Positions 7,377 to 14,752 of a DNA stretch of 24,455 nucleotides are shown here, one piece after another; the stretch's first letter is position 1; each line of letters starts with the position of its first letter. Both the position numbers and the translations under genes were made by a program. The DNA comes from RAM1 sp040376925 (GTDB taxonomy: Bacteria > Pseudomonadota > Gammaproteobacteria > Burkholderiales > Burkholderiaceae_C), in assembly GCA_040376925.1 (NCBI GenBank), contig JBEIPU010000048.1, positions 1-24,455 on the forward strand, written 5' to 3'. Under the pieces are notes generated by a model, which was not told the DNA's origin, did no database searches, and saw only the letters and a list, made by a program, of their open reading frames with translations.

Positions 7377-8441
7377 TCAGCCTGCCAGCGCCGCCAGGCG
7401 CTGCTGGGCTGCGCCGCAATCGCCCATGTGCTGCTGCACCCAGGCGGCGTCGTGGTAGGTGGGCAGGTAGCGTTCGCCGGCATCGCACAGCAGCGACAGG
7501 ATCGCACCCGGCTCGCCGCGCTCGCGCATCTCGCAGGCCAGCGCCAGCATGGCCGTGAAGTTGGTGCCGGTGGACGGGCCCACGCGGCGCCCGAGCAGCC
7601 CCGACAGCACGCGCATGGCGGCCACCGAGTCCACATCGCTGACCACCACCATGCGGTCTACCAGCGCGCGGATGAAGCTGGGCTCCACGCGCGGGCGGCC
7701 AATGCCTTCGATGCGCGAGCCCGGGCCGGTCAGGCTGGCGTCGCCCGACGCATGGTAGGCGCTGAACACGCTGCCCTGCGGGTCGGCCACGCACAGCTGG
7801 GTGGCCTGGCGCTGGTAGCGGATGTAGCGCCCGATGGTGGCGCTGGTGCCGCCGGTGCCGGCTCCCACCACCACCCAGCGCGGCACCGCGTGGCGCTCGT
7901 GTGCCATTTGCTGGAACATGCTCTGCGCGATGTTGTTGTTGCCGCGCCAGTCGGTCGCGCGCTCGGCATAGGTGAACTGGTCCATGTAGTGGCCGCCGGT
8001 GTCGGCGGCGATGCGGCGGGCCTCGTCATAGACCTGCACCGCGCTGTCCACCAGGTGGCAGCGCCCGCCGTAAAACTCGATCTGCGCGATCTTTTCAGGC
8101 GAGGTGCTGCGCGGCATGACCGCCACGAACGGCAGGCCCAGCAGCCGGGCAAAGTAGGCCTCGCTCACCGCCGTGGAGCCGCTGGACGACTCCACCACGG
8201 TGGAGCCTTCGCGCAGCCAGCCGTTGCACAGCGCATACAGGAACAGCGAGCGCGCCAGGCGGTGCTTGAGGCTGCCCGTGGGGTGCGTGGACTCGTCCTT
8301 CAGGTACAGGTCAATGCCGTGCTGTGCAAAGCCGGGCAGCGGCAGGGCGATCAGGTGGGTGTCGGCGCTGCGCTGGAAGTCGGCCTCAATGCGGGCAACG
8401 GCGTCATGTTCCCAGGCGCGCAGGATCGGTGGTGTGGGCAT
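7377..8441 (-). CDS. PLP-dependent cysteine synthase-family enzyme, Cds1-like (L-cysteine desulfhydrase)
   Basis: A 354-residue fold-type II PLP enzyme. K59 in HPTGSLKHRLARSLF is the cofactor lysine; SSSGSTA (85-91) is the substrate loop, where CysK and CBS usually have an SGNTG-type sequence; and GAGTGGTSA (193-201) holds the phosphate. The run from SLKHR to ATDWRGNNNIA and the later SRIEGIGRPRVEPSF and GRRVGPSTGTN closely match my recollection of Mycobacterium tuberculosis Cds1 (Rv3684), a cysteine desulfhydrase that releases H2S, pyruvate and ammonia. So degradation is more likely than synthesis of cysteine. It lies between the permease (25-base gap) and the AttH-like gene (8 bases), in one probable operon. 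An O-acetylserine sulfhydrylase activity remains possible. Confidence 0.84.
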   Translation of the reverse strand: MPTPPILRAWEHDAVARIEADFQRSADTHLIALPLPGFAQHGIDLYLKDESTHPTGSLKHRLARSLFLYALCNGWLREGSTVVESSSGSTAVSEAYFARLLGLPFVAVMPRSTSPEKIAQIEFYGGRCHLVDSAVQVYDEARRIAADTGGHYMDQFTYAERATDWRGNNNIAQSMFQQMAHERHAVPRWVVVGAGTGGTSATIGRYIRYQRQATQLCVADPQGSVFSAYHASGDASLTGPGSRIEGIGRPRVEPSFIRALVDRMVVVSDVDSVAAMRVLSGLLGRRVGPSTGTNFTAMLALACEMRERGEPGAILSLLCDAGERYLPTYHDAAWVQQHMGDCGAAQQRLAALAG

Positions 8442-8466
8442 CGCGGCATTGTCGCAGGCGGCCTGG

Positions 8467-11028
8467 CTACCAGTCTTCCTTGACCGCCATCACCGCGTCG
8501 CGCCCGGCCGCCGCGCGTCCGGCCAGCCAGGCCGTCACCGTGCCGGCCAGCACCACGGCCGCGCACAGCGCGCCCAGCCGCAGCCAGGGCACGGCCAGGT
8601 CCATGGTCCAGTGAAAGCTCTGCGGGTTGACCACATGCACCAGCACCACGCTCACGGCCAGGCCCAGCGCCAGCCCGGCCAGCGAGCCGATCAGCGTCCA
8701 GGCCGCGCCCTCACCGGCCACCACGCCCAGGATCTGGCGGCGCGTGAGTCCCAGGTGGGCCAGCAGGCCAAATTCCTTGCGCCGCGCCAGCACCTGGGCG
8801 CTGAAGCTGGCCGCCACGCCAAACAGGCCGATCGCAATCGCCACTGCCTGCAGCCAGTAGGTCACGGCAAAGCTGCGGTCAAAGATGCGCAGTGAGGTCT
8901 TGCGGATCTCGTCTGCTGAAGCAAATTCAAGCAGTGTGCCCGCGCCCGCAGCCTGACGGTCGGCCACGGCGCGCACGGCCTGCTGGACGGCGGCGGCGTC
9001 GGCACCGGGCGCCAGCCACAGCGCCAGGTCGTTCACCCGGCGGTCGCCCGTCAGGCGCTCAAAGTCAGCCTGTGCCATCACGATGGCGCCGCTTTGGCGG
9101 GCATAGTCGCGCCACACGCCCGCCACAAAAAACCGGGTGCCCGGTTGCAGCGCCGCGGCCAGCGGCGCAAACACCGCGCCGGTGCGCGCGCCGTACAGGT
9201 CCGTCACGGCCTCGCTCACATAGATGCCCACATGGCCCGGCGGCACGGCCATGGGCTCGCCCACCAGCGGCAACGCCTGCAGCGGCCCGTCCAGCGCGCG
9301 CGCGATCAGCGTGACTGCGGGGCGCGCCGGCTCCAGCAGCAGGGGCACCGTGCGCAGCGTGCCCACGCGCTGCACGCCCGCCACCTGCGCCACGGCCTGC
9401 ACGAACGCCGGCTCCAGGTAAGCGGCCTCACCCGTGCCCGGGGCACTGGCCGTGCGCACATACAGCCCCGCAGGCAGCACCGCGTCCAGCCACTGCGTCA
9501 CGCTGTCGCGAAAGCTGGCCACCATCACCGTCAGGGCCACGGCCAGGCTCAGCGACGCCACCACGCCGCTGACCGCGACCGCCGCGCTTTCACGCACACG
9601 CCGGGCACGCTCCACCGCCAGCAGCGCCAGCACCCGGTGGGCCACCCGGGGCGCGAGCCGGTCGTACAACAGCGCCACAGCCCAGGGCAGGGCGGTGATA
9701 CCGCCCACCAGCAGCAGGCCCACCGACACATAGGCCGCCAGCGGCAGGCCCGCCACCGGCGGCAACAGCGCCAGCAGTGCGCCCGCCGCTACCAGTCCCA
9801 GGCTCAGCCCGTGGTTGCGGCCGGCCTGCACTGTCGCGCCCAGGCCCTTGAGCGTCTGCGCCAGGGGCAGCTGCTGCACCGCGCGCGCCGGCCACCAGCC
9901 GCCCAGCAGCGCCGCCAGCACGCCCAGCACGCCATAGGCCAGCGCGCCCCAGCCGTCCCACTGCAGCGCAGGTGCGGCCCCGGGAAAGTAGCCGCCACCC
10001 AGGTCGCCGCCCAGCAGGCGCAGCGCCAGCGCCGCCAGCCCTGTGCCCAGCGCCACGCCTGCCACGCTGCCCACCGTGCCCAGCAGCGCGGACTCCACCA
10101 GCACCAGGCGCAGGCGCTGGCGCGCCGTCAGGCCCAGCACGCCCAGCAACGCAAACTGCTGCGCGCGCCGCGCCACGCTGAGCGACAGCACCGAAAACAC
10201 CAGGAACGCGCCGGTGAACAGTGCCACCAGCGCCAGCACGGTCAGGTTGACGCGGTAGGCGCGCGACAGGTTGCTCACGCGCTGGGCCGCATCGTCGGGC
10301 GCAGCGGCCGTCACGTCGCCCGGCAGCGCCAGCGCGCGCAGCACGGCGGCGCGGTCGGCGCCGGGGGCCAGGCGCACATCAATGCGGGTGAGCTGGCCGG
10401 CGCGGCCAAACAGGTCCTGCGCCGCGCCGATGTCCATCACGGCCAGCGGGCCGCCGCCGGCCCCCACGGTGCCGCCGACCTGAACCGGGCGCAGCTGAAG
10501 GCCCACTTGCAGCTGCAAACGGTCAACTTCCGCTCGGGCTGAGCTTGTCGAAGCCCCTGCCAGCATCGCCCGCGCCGACGCATTCAGGAACACCGTACCG
10601 GGCGCAAACAGCGCGAACCGGTCGCCGCCTTCACGTGGCACGGGCATCAGGCCCGGCGCCACACCGGCGACCACCAGCGCATCCACGCCCACCACACGCA
10701 GTGCCTTGCGCGAGCCGTCGGGTGCCAGCACCAGCGTCTGCACCTCCAGCACGGGGCTGGCCAGCGCCACGCCAGGGTGCGCCGCCACGCGGGTGTAGAG
10801 GCGTTCGTCAAAGCCGCCGCGTACCGCGCGCAGCTCCAGGTCGGGCTGGCCGTTGACCGAGCGCACCGCGCCAGAGAACTCGCTGAGCGCCGACGCGTTG
10901 ATCAGGTGGACCGACAAGGCCAGCGCCACGCCCAGCATCACGGCCAGCACGGCAGCTGCATTGCGCCACGGGTGGTGGCGCAGCTCTTGCCAGGTAAAGG
11001 TGGTCAGCAGGGGCAGCACAGGGGGCAT
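8467..11028 (-). CDS. ABC transporter permease, FtsX-type, AttF-AttG fusion-like
   Basis: An 853-residue membrane protein with one N-terminal helix (about 24-44), a large extracytoplasmic MacB-like domain, an FtsX helix bundle from about residue 265, a second periplasmic domain, and a C-terminal FtsX bundle (about 735-840, with LTRRQILGVVAGEGAAW). This double-FtsX layout (COG0577) belongs to machines such as LolCE and AttFG that extract or move lipoproteins or lipophilic molecules from the inner membrane. It needs an ATPase subunit, and none is adjacent; the best candidate is at 15562-16209. Residues 158-168 are encoded by a REP-like repeat. The start ATG at 11028 is 28 bases from the GlpQ-like stop. 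The substrate is unknown. Confidence 0.88.
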   Translation of the reverse strand: MPPVLPLLTTFTWQELRHHPWRNAAAVLAVMLGVALALSVHLINASALSEFSGAVRSVNGQPDLELRAVRGGFDERLYTRVAAHPGVALASPVLEVQTLVLAPDGSRKALRVVGVDALVVAGVAPGLMPVPREGGDRFALFAPGTVFLNASARAMLAGASTSSARAEVDRLQLQVGLQLRPVQVGGTVGAGGGPLAVMDIGAAQDLFGRAGQLTRIDVRLAPGADRAAVLRALALPGDVTAAAPDDAAQRVSNLSRAYRVNLTVLALVALFTGAFLVFSVLSLSVARRAQQFALLGVLGLTARQRLRLVLVESALLGTVGSVAGVALGTGLAALALRLLGGDLGGGYFPGAAPALQWDGWGALAYGVLGVLAALLGGWWPARAVQQLPLAQTLKGLGATVQAGRNHGLSLGLVAAGALLALLPPVAGLPLAAYVSVGLLLVGGITALPWAVALLYDRLAPRVAHRVLALLAVERARRVRESAAVAVSGVVASLSLAVALTVMVASFRDSVTQWLDAVLPAGLYVRTASAPGTGEAAYLEPAFVQAVAQVAGVQRVGTLRTVPLLLEPARPAVTLIARALDGPLQALPLVGEPMAVPPGHVGIYVSEAVTDLYGARTGAVFAPLAAALQPGTRFFVAGVWRDYARQSGAIVMAQADFERLTGDRRVNDLALWLAPGADAAAVQQAVRAVADRQAAGAGTLLEFASADEIRKTSLRIFDRSFAVTYWLQAVAIAIGLFGVAASFSAQVLARRKEFGLLAHLGLTRRQILGVVAGEGAAWTLIGSLAGLALGLAVSVVLVHVVNPQSFHWTMDLAVPWLRLGALCAAVVLAGTVTAWLAGRAAAGRDAVMAVKEDW
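10528..10557 (-). repeat. REP-like element inside the permease coding sequence
   Basis: Read on the minus strand, the segment carries GGCTTCGACAAGCTCAGCCC followed by GAGCGG. From memory this is the core of a widespread small palindromic (REP-like) element in proteobacterial genomes, normally intergenic. It contains two mini-hairpins, GCTT-CGAC-AAGC and GCTC-AGCCC-GAGC. Here it is translated in frame as GASTSSARAEV (residues 158-168 of the permease). No second copy is seen in the window. Family assignment is from memory. Confidence 0.65.
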
Positions 11029-11056
11029 TGTGCCCCCCGCATGCCGCCTGCGCGGC

Positions 11057-12196
11057 TCAGCGCAGGGACTGTTTCGCCGCGACGCCAGTGGCGGGGAAGT
11101 CGGTGAACACGCCGTCCACGCCCAGGCGCATGTAATACGCCATCTCGGCCTGCGGGTCCTTGAAGCCGTAGCCGCTGGCGTCGTTGCGGAATGTCCAGGT
11201 GTGCACCAGCAGGCCTTTCTGGTGGGCCAGCTCGATCACGCCGGTGCTGCCGTCCACGCGGCGGTCGTTGATGGTGAGCGTGGTGTCGCCGGTGCGCTCC
11301 ACGCGGTCATTCACCGTCTTCACCAGGTAGGGCTTCCAGGGGCCGACGGCGTTGGCATAGGTCTTCACGAAGTCCAGGCCGGCGGGCGTGAGCAGGTCGG
11401 CAAAGGTGCGGGGGTCGTTCTTCACCACGAAGTCATAGGGCTTGTGGTAGGGCGCCACCAGGGACATGCTGCCGTCGTCCTTTACGTCGTCGGCATCAAT
11501 CAGCTGTGCGAGCCGGATACTGGTTCTGGTGCGCAGGTACTGCAGGTTGGACACCTCGAACGACTGGACGAACACCGGCGCCGTGGCGCTATTGCCATAG
11601 GCGGCGTGCAGCGTGGCGACCAGTTTGTCCTCGAACACATTGCGGCCAAACCCCACGCCGTCGGCATGGAAGGTGGAATGCTTGATCTCGGGGTAGATGC
11701 CGACGGTTCGGCCGGCCTTGGTTCCCTCGGCCTTGACCAGAGCGATCACCTCGTCCAGCGTGGGGATGGTGTAGAGCCCGTCAAACGCCTTGGAGCGTGC
11801 CGCGCTGGACTGCACGGCGCGCAGCGTCTTGATCTCGGCCAGCGTGAAGTCGCTGGCAAAGTAGGCGGTGGTGGTGACGCCGTCCATGCTGCGGGTGGAG
11901 CGGCGTGACGCGGGGAACTTGAGGGCCACGTCGGTCGTGCTGTCCAGCATGGGCTCATGGCGGGCGACCATCACGCCGTCCCTGGTCAGCACCAGGTCGG
12001 GCTCCACAAAGTCTGCGCCCTGGTCAATGGCGGCCTTGTACGCCTCCAGCGTGTGCTCGGGCAGCGTGCCGGACGCGCCGCGGTGGCCGATCACCAGCGG
12101 CAGCTCGCCCGTCAGGGTGTTGAGGTTGGGGCTGCCGCCGCCGCAGGCCTGCAGCAGGGCCAGCGAGAAGACGGCCACAAGGGAAGCGATTTTCAT
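11057..12196 (-). CDS. glpQ: Glycerophosphodiester phosphodiesterase lipoprotein, GlpQ-like
   Basis: A 379-residue protein. The N-terminus MKIASLVAVFSLALLQACGG is a lipoprotein signal with lipobox L15-Q-A-C18, so the mature protein is probably anchored at C18 in the cell envelope. The catalytic GDPD motifs follow: GHRGASGTLPEHTLEAY (H38, R39), ADFVEPDLVLTRDG (E65, D67) and H80 in ARHEPMLD. The pattern and length match periplasmic GlpQ of E. coli, which splits glycerophosphodiesters from phospholipid breakdown into glycerol 3-phosphate and an alcohol. The frame is open upstream to about 12442, but starting there would overlap the divergent GNAT gene and bury the lipobox. No glpT or ugp transport genes are near. 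Confidence 0.93.
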   Translation of the reverse strand: MKIASLVAVFSLALLQACGGGSPNLNTLTGELPLVIGHRGASGTLPEHTLEAYKAAIDQGADFVEPDLVLTRDGVMVARHEPMLDSTTDVALKFPASRRSTRSMDGVTTTAYFASDFTLAEIKTLRAVQSSAARSKAFDGLYTIPTLDEVIALVKAEGTKAGRTVGIYPEIKHSTFHADGVGFGRNVFEDKLVATLHAAYGNSATAPVFVQSFEVSNLQYLRTRTSIRLAQLIDADDVKDDGSMSLVAPYHKPYDFVVKNDPRTFADLLTPAGLDFVKTYANAVGPWKPYLVKTVNDRVERTGDTTLTINDRRVDGSTGVIELAHQKGLLVHTWTFRNDASGYGFKDPQAEMAYYMRLGVDGVFTDFPATGVAAKQSLR

Positions 12197-12271
12197 GGGT
12201 TCGGTCCGGGTCGGTTGGAAAAATGCAGGGCCTGCGCGCCTGCTGACATGCATGCGCAATGTGCTGCCGTA

Positions 12272-12289
12272 CCATGACGGTGCCATGAC
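12272..12289. repeat. Direct repeat CCATGAC, 11-bp period
   Basis: CCATGAC occurs at 12272-12278 and 12283-12289, spaced by exactly 11 bp (about one helical turn), in the 121-base gap between the divergent GlpQ-like and GNAT genes. A same-face protein binding site is conceivable. Each copy holds an ATG, and the second (12285) is an in-frame alternative start for GNAT. Chance is a fair explanation for so short a repeat. Confidence 0.3.
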
Positions 12290-12317
12290 ACACCCAACCC
12301 GACTGAGTGAGGCACCC

Positions 12318-12749
12318 ATGCAACTGGACTGGTCCGGCACGCTGGACGGCATCGACTGGCACGAGCTCAGCGCGCTGTACCGGGCCGCGCCCCTGGGCGA
12401 CAAAAGCCCCCCGTGGCTGGCCACCGCGTTTGGCAACAGCATGTTCCGCTGCTTCGTGCGCGACGCCGGCCAGCTGGTGGGCGCGGGGCGTGCATTGGCC
12501 GACGGCGTGGACTGTTCCTACATCTGCGACGTGGCGGTGCTGCCCAGCCACCAGGGCACGGGCCTGGGGCGCGAGATCATTGCGCGGCTGGTGGCGCAGT
12601 CGCGCGGGCACCGCAAGATCATCCTGTACGCGGTGCCGGGCAAGGAGGGCTTCTACCAGAAGCTGGGCTTTGAGCGCATGAGCACAGCCATGGCGATTTT
12701 TGAAGACCCCGCGGCGGCGCGCGCACGGGGGTACCTGAGCGATGACTGA
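12318..12749 (+). CDS. GNAT family N-acetyltransferase
   Basis: A 143-residue single-domain acetyltransferase. The acetyl-CoA binding motif A reads VAVLPSHQGTGLGREII (Q/R-x-x-G-x-G/A pattern), followed by the usual KIILYAVPGKEGFYQKLGFE strand-helix with a YxKLGF end. The substrate is unknown; it could be an amine, an antibiotic or a protein. I chose ATG 12318 because GTGAGG lies 6 bases before it; ATG 12285 is in frame and would add 11 residues. The frame stays open to about 11868, but that region is the GlpQ gene on the other strand. It is divergent from the GlpQ-like gene and 43 bases upstream of the toxin start. Confidence 0.87.
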   Translation: MQLDWSGTLDGIDWHELSALYRAAPLGDKSPPWLATAFGNSMFRCFVRDAGQLVGAGRALADGVDCSYICDVAVLPSHQGTGLGREIIARLVAQSRGHRKIILYAVPGKEGFYQKLGFERMSTAMAIFEDPAAARARGYLSDD

Positions 12750-12757
12750 GTGCTGTG

Positions 12758-12786
12758 GTGACAAAAGGCACACGCGACCCTAGAAT
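12758..12786 (+). promoter_or_regulatory. Sigma70-type promoter for the toxin-antitoxin pair
   Basis: GTGACA (12758-12763, 5 of 6 matches to TTGACA), a 17-bp spacer, then TAGAAT (12781-12786, 5 of 6 matches to TATAAT). This is the best promoter I found in the window. A start site about 7 bases after the -10 falls on or next to the toxin ATG at 12793, so the mRNA may be leaderless. Small palindromes GAATTC (12783-12788) and TTCATGAA (12790-12797) overlap it and could be the operator for the antitoxin. Prediction only. Confidence 0.6.
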
Positions 12787-12792
12787 TCATTC

Positions 12793-13086
12793 ATGAAGCC
12801 ATTTCGCTGGAGCGCCGACAAAAATGAAGCACTCAAAATCCTGCGGGGTGTTTCATTCGAGGCGATTGTTGTGGCGGTGCAGGCCGGTGGGCTGCTGGAT
12901 GTGCTGGAGCACCCAAACAAGACGCGCTATCCCCATCAGAAGATACTGATCGTGGCGCTTGATGGTTATGTGCACCTGGTTCCTTTTGTGGAAGAGCCAG
13001 ATCATTACTTTTTAAAGACGCTGATCCCCAGCCGCAAGGCAACAAGGGACTATTGGAAGCAAGGTGGACCAGATGGCAAAGATTGA
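12793..13086 (+). CDS. BrnT-superfamily toxin of a type II toxin-antitoxin system
   Basis: A 97-residue basic protein. The opening KPFRWSADKNEALKILRGVS followed by FEAIV fits the BrnT/DUF497 pattern (FEWD-x-KN...RGVSFE), and the end TLIPSRKATRDYW matches the conserved RKAT near the C-terminus of BrnT ribonuclease toxins. BrnT toxins fold like RelE and cleave RNA, blocking growth until neutralised. Gene order toxin then antitoxin, with a 14-base overlap, is typical of brnT-brnA. Base composition is clearly less G+C-rich than both neighbours (AAAAATGAAGCACTCAAAAT near the start), a sign of acquisition by transfer. No Shine-Dalgarno sequence is seen before the ATG. RNase activity here is inferred from the family. 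Confidence 0.82.
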   Translation: MKPFRWSADKNEALKILRGVSFEAIVVAVQAGGLLDVLEHPNKTRYPHQKILIVALDGYVHLVPFVEEPDHYFLKTLIPSRKATRDYWKQGGPDGKD

Positions 13087-13387
13087 TCCCTATGAGCAGG
13101 AAATTCTTGCGGCCTTTGAGCAGGGCGAACTGAAATCCGTTGCGACAAAGACCGAGCTTGAGAAACTGAAGGCGGCTGCGCGTGCCACCGCCATGAAAGA
13201 CAGACGGGTGAATATTCGTCTGTCATCCATTGATCTGGGCGACATACAGGTTAAAGCGCTGCAGGAGGGAGTTCCCTATCAGACGCTGATCGCCAGCGTG
13301 CTGCACAAGTATGTGAGTGGGCGGCTGGTTGAGAAGGAAACTCCTGAAAAGCACGCGACCCCGGCGCGCAAGCGGGCCGGCAGCTGA
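13073..13387 (+). CDS. CopG/BrnA-like antitoxin
   Basis: A 104-residue partner of the toxin. It starts MAKIDPYEQEILAAFEQGEL, has a charged helical middle, and carries RRVNIRLSSIDLGDIQVKAL (about 45-64) then VPYQTLIASVLHKYVSGRL: a ribbon-helix-helix DNA-binding domain of the CopG-antitoxin type. Such antitoxins bind the toxin and repress their own promoter. I chose ATG 13073 because AAGGTGG lies just upstream; GTG 13064 is an alternative that adds three residues. The last 18 residues (KETPEKHATPARKRAGS) are basic, proline- and alanine-rich and richer in G+C, like host sequence. Confidence 0.83.
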   Translation: MAKIDPYEQEILAAFEQGELKSVATKTELEKLKAAARATAMKDRRVNIRLSSIDLGDIQVKALQEGVPYQTLIASVLHKYVSGRLVEKETPEKHATPARKRAGS

Positions 13388-13404
13388 CAGGACGGGCTCA
13401 GCAC

Positions 13405-13743
13405 ATGACCCCCGAATCCCTTGTACAAGCCCAGCTGGACGCCTACAACGCGCACGACCTGCAGGCCTTCACGGCCTGCTACAGCGACGATATCAAGGTG
13501 TACCGCCCGCCCGCGGCCGAGCCTGTGCTGTCGGGCAAGGCCGCGTTTGCGGACTTCTATGCCACGCAACGCTTCAACCGCCCGGCCCTGCACGCCCTGG
13601 TGCTCAACCGCATGGTGCTGGGCAACAAGGTGGTGGACCACGAACGCATCACCGGCCTGGGTGACGCGCCGCTTGAAGCGTCGGCCGTGTATGAAATCAG
13701 CGGCGGCCTGATCACCGCCGTGTGGTTCTTCTACGCCGCCTGA
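13405..13743 (+). CDS. SnoaL-like / NTF2-like fold protein
   Basis: A 112-residue protein with the NTF2-like cone fold signature: QAQLDAYNAHDLQAFTACYSDDIKVY at the N-terminus, which is a typical SnoaL/steroid delta-isomerase-like opening, then a G-x-x-A-F-x-x-FY segment and a closing set of strands ending ITAVWFFYAA. Members are small isomerases, cyclases, hydrolases or simple binding proteins, so the reaction cannot be read from sequence. Full length for the family. It lies 17 bases after the antitoxin but has the high G+C of the host, and 37 bases before the ammonia-lyase gene, with which it may be co-transcribed. Confidence 0.82.
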   Translation: MTPESLVQAQLDAYNAHDLQAFTACYSDDIKVYRPPAAEPVLSGKAAFADFYATQRFNRPALHALVLNRMVLGNKVVDHERITGLGDAPLEASAVYEISGGLITAVWFFYAA

Positions 13744-13780
13744 ATCGCGCCGCATCACGGTCTGCGCTAAGCTGGCGGTC

Positions 13781-14752
13781 ATGCTGACCCTTCCGACCTA
13801 TGCCGACGTGGAGCAGGCCGCGCAGCGCCTGCGCGGCCAGGCCCACCGCACCCCCGTGCTGCGCAGCTCCACGGCCGACGCCCTGCTGGGCGCGCAGCTT
13901 TTCTTCAAGTGCGAGAACTTCCAGCGCATGGGCGCGTTCAAGTTCCGAGGGGCGTACAACGCACTGGCGCAGTTCAGCCCTGAACAAAAGCGCGCGGGTG
14001 TCGTCACGTTCTCATCGGGTAACCATGCGCAGGCGATTGCGCTGTCGGCGCGGCTGCTGGGCATACCGGCGGCCATCCTGATGCCGCTGGATGCACCGCA
14101 AGCCAAGGTGGACGCCACGCGCGGCTACCTGGGCGACCGTGGCGAAGTGATCCTGTTTGACCGCTACACCCAGGACCGCGAAGCCATGACGGCGCAGCTG
14201 GCCGCGGACCGCGGCATGACGCCCATCCCGCCCTACGACCACCCGCATGTGATGGCGGGTCAGGGCACGGCGGCAAAGGAGCTGTTTGAGGAAGCCGGCG
14301 CGCTGGACGTGCTGCTGGTGTGCCTGGGCGGCGGCGGGCTGCTCAGCGGCTGCGCGCTGGCCGCGCGGGCGCTGGCACCGCAATGCAAGGTGTACGGTGT
14401 GGAGCCCGAGGCGGGCAATGACGGACAGCAGTCCCTGCGCAGCGGCGCCATCGTGCACATTGAAACCCCGCGCACGATTGCCGACGGCGCGCAGACGCAG
14501 CACCTGGGCCAGTACACCTTTGAAGTGATCCGGCGCGACGTGGACGCAATCGTGACGGTGACCGATGCACAGCTGGTGGATGCCATGCGCTTTTACGCGC
14601 AGCGCATGAAGCTGGTGGTGGAACCCACAGGCTGCCTGAGCCTGGCCGCCGCATGGCATGCCGGGCTGGACCTGCGCGGCAAGCGCGTGGGCATCATCGT
14701 GAGCGGCGGCAACGTAGACTTGGCGCGTTACGCGCAACTGTTGACACCATGA
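13781..14752 (+). CDS. PLP-dependent threonine/serine dehydratase-type enzyme, probably threo-3-hydroxy-L-aspartate ammonia-lyase
   Basis: A 323-residue fold-type II PLP enzyme. K54 in FQRMGAFKFRGAYNAL is the Schiff-base lysine, SSGNHAQAIA (78-87) the substrate loop, and GGGGLLSG (183-190) the phosphate cradle. It lacks the C-terminal ACT domains of biosynthetic IlvA, so it is not allosteric and probably catabolic. The stretches FFKCENFQRMGAFKF, PPYDHPHVMAGQGTAAKE and GVEPEAGNDGQQS match what I recall of proteins annotated threo-3-hydroxy-L-aspartate ammonia-lyase, which gives oxaloacetate and ammonia. Serine racemase or threonine dehydratase activity is a reasonable alternative, since one fold does all three. 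Its stop overlaps the next gene's ATG by 4 bases. Confidence 0.88.
   Translation: MLTLPTYADVEQAAQRLRGQAHRTPVLRSSTADALLGAQLFFKCENFQRMGAFKFRGAYNALAQFSPEQKRAGVVTFSSGNHAQAIALSARLLGIPAAILMPLDAPQAKVDATRGYLGDRGEVILFDRYTQDREAMTAQLAADRGMTPIPPYDHPHVMAGQGTAAKELFEEAGALDVLLVCLGGGGLLSGCALAARALAPQCKVYGVEPEAGNDGQQSLRSGAIVHIETPRTIADGAQTQHLGQYTFEVIRRDVDAIVTVTDAQLVDAMRFYAQRMKLVVEPTGCLSLAAAWHAGLDLRGKRVGIIVSGGNVDLARYAQLLTP

Noticed and set aside
5923..7458. A 511-codon plus-strand open frame running from the metallopeptidase gene across the AttH-like gene
   Set aside because: It changes character at the gene border and is Arg/Ala/Gln-rich throughout; both real genes explain the sequence better.
7369..7794. N-terminal extension of the AttH-like frame on the minus strand
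   Set aside because: The extra 142 codons overlap the Cds1-like gene in another frame and would place the signal peptide in the middle of the protein.
7275..8483. A 402-codon plus-strand open frame opposite the Cds1-like gene
   Set aside because: Antisense shadow: no domain, no membrane or catalytic pattern, while the minus strand encodes a complete PLP enzyme.
9094..10542. A 482-codon plus-strand open frame opposite the permease
   Set aside because: Arg/His/Gln-rich low-complexity translation with no motif; the permease frame on the minus strand has clear FtsX features.
12197..12442. N-terminal extension of the GlpQ-like frame on the minus strand
   Set aside because: It would overlap the GNAT gene on the other strand and bury the lipobox; MKIAS at 12196 gives a proper lipoprotein start.
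13781..14752. Biosynthetic threonine deaminase (ilvA)
   Set aside because: Only 323 residues with no ACT regulatory domain, and no isoleucine or valine genes nearby.
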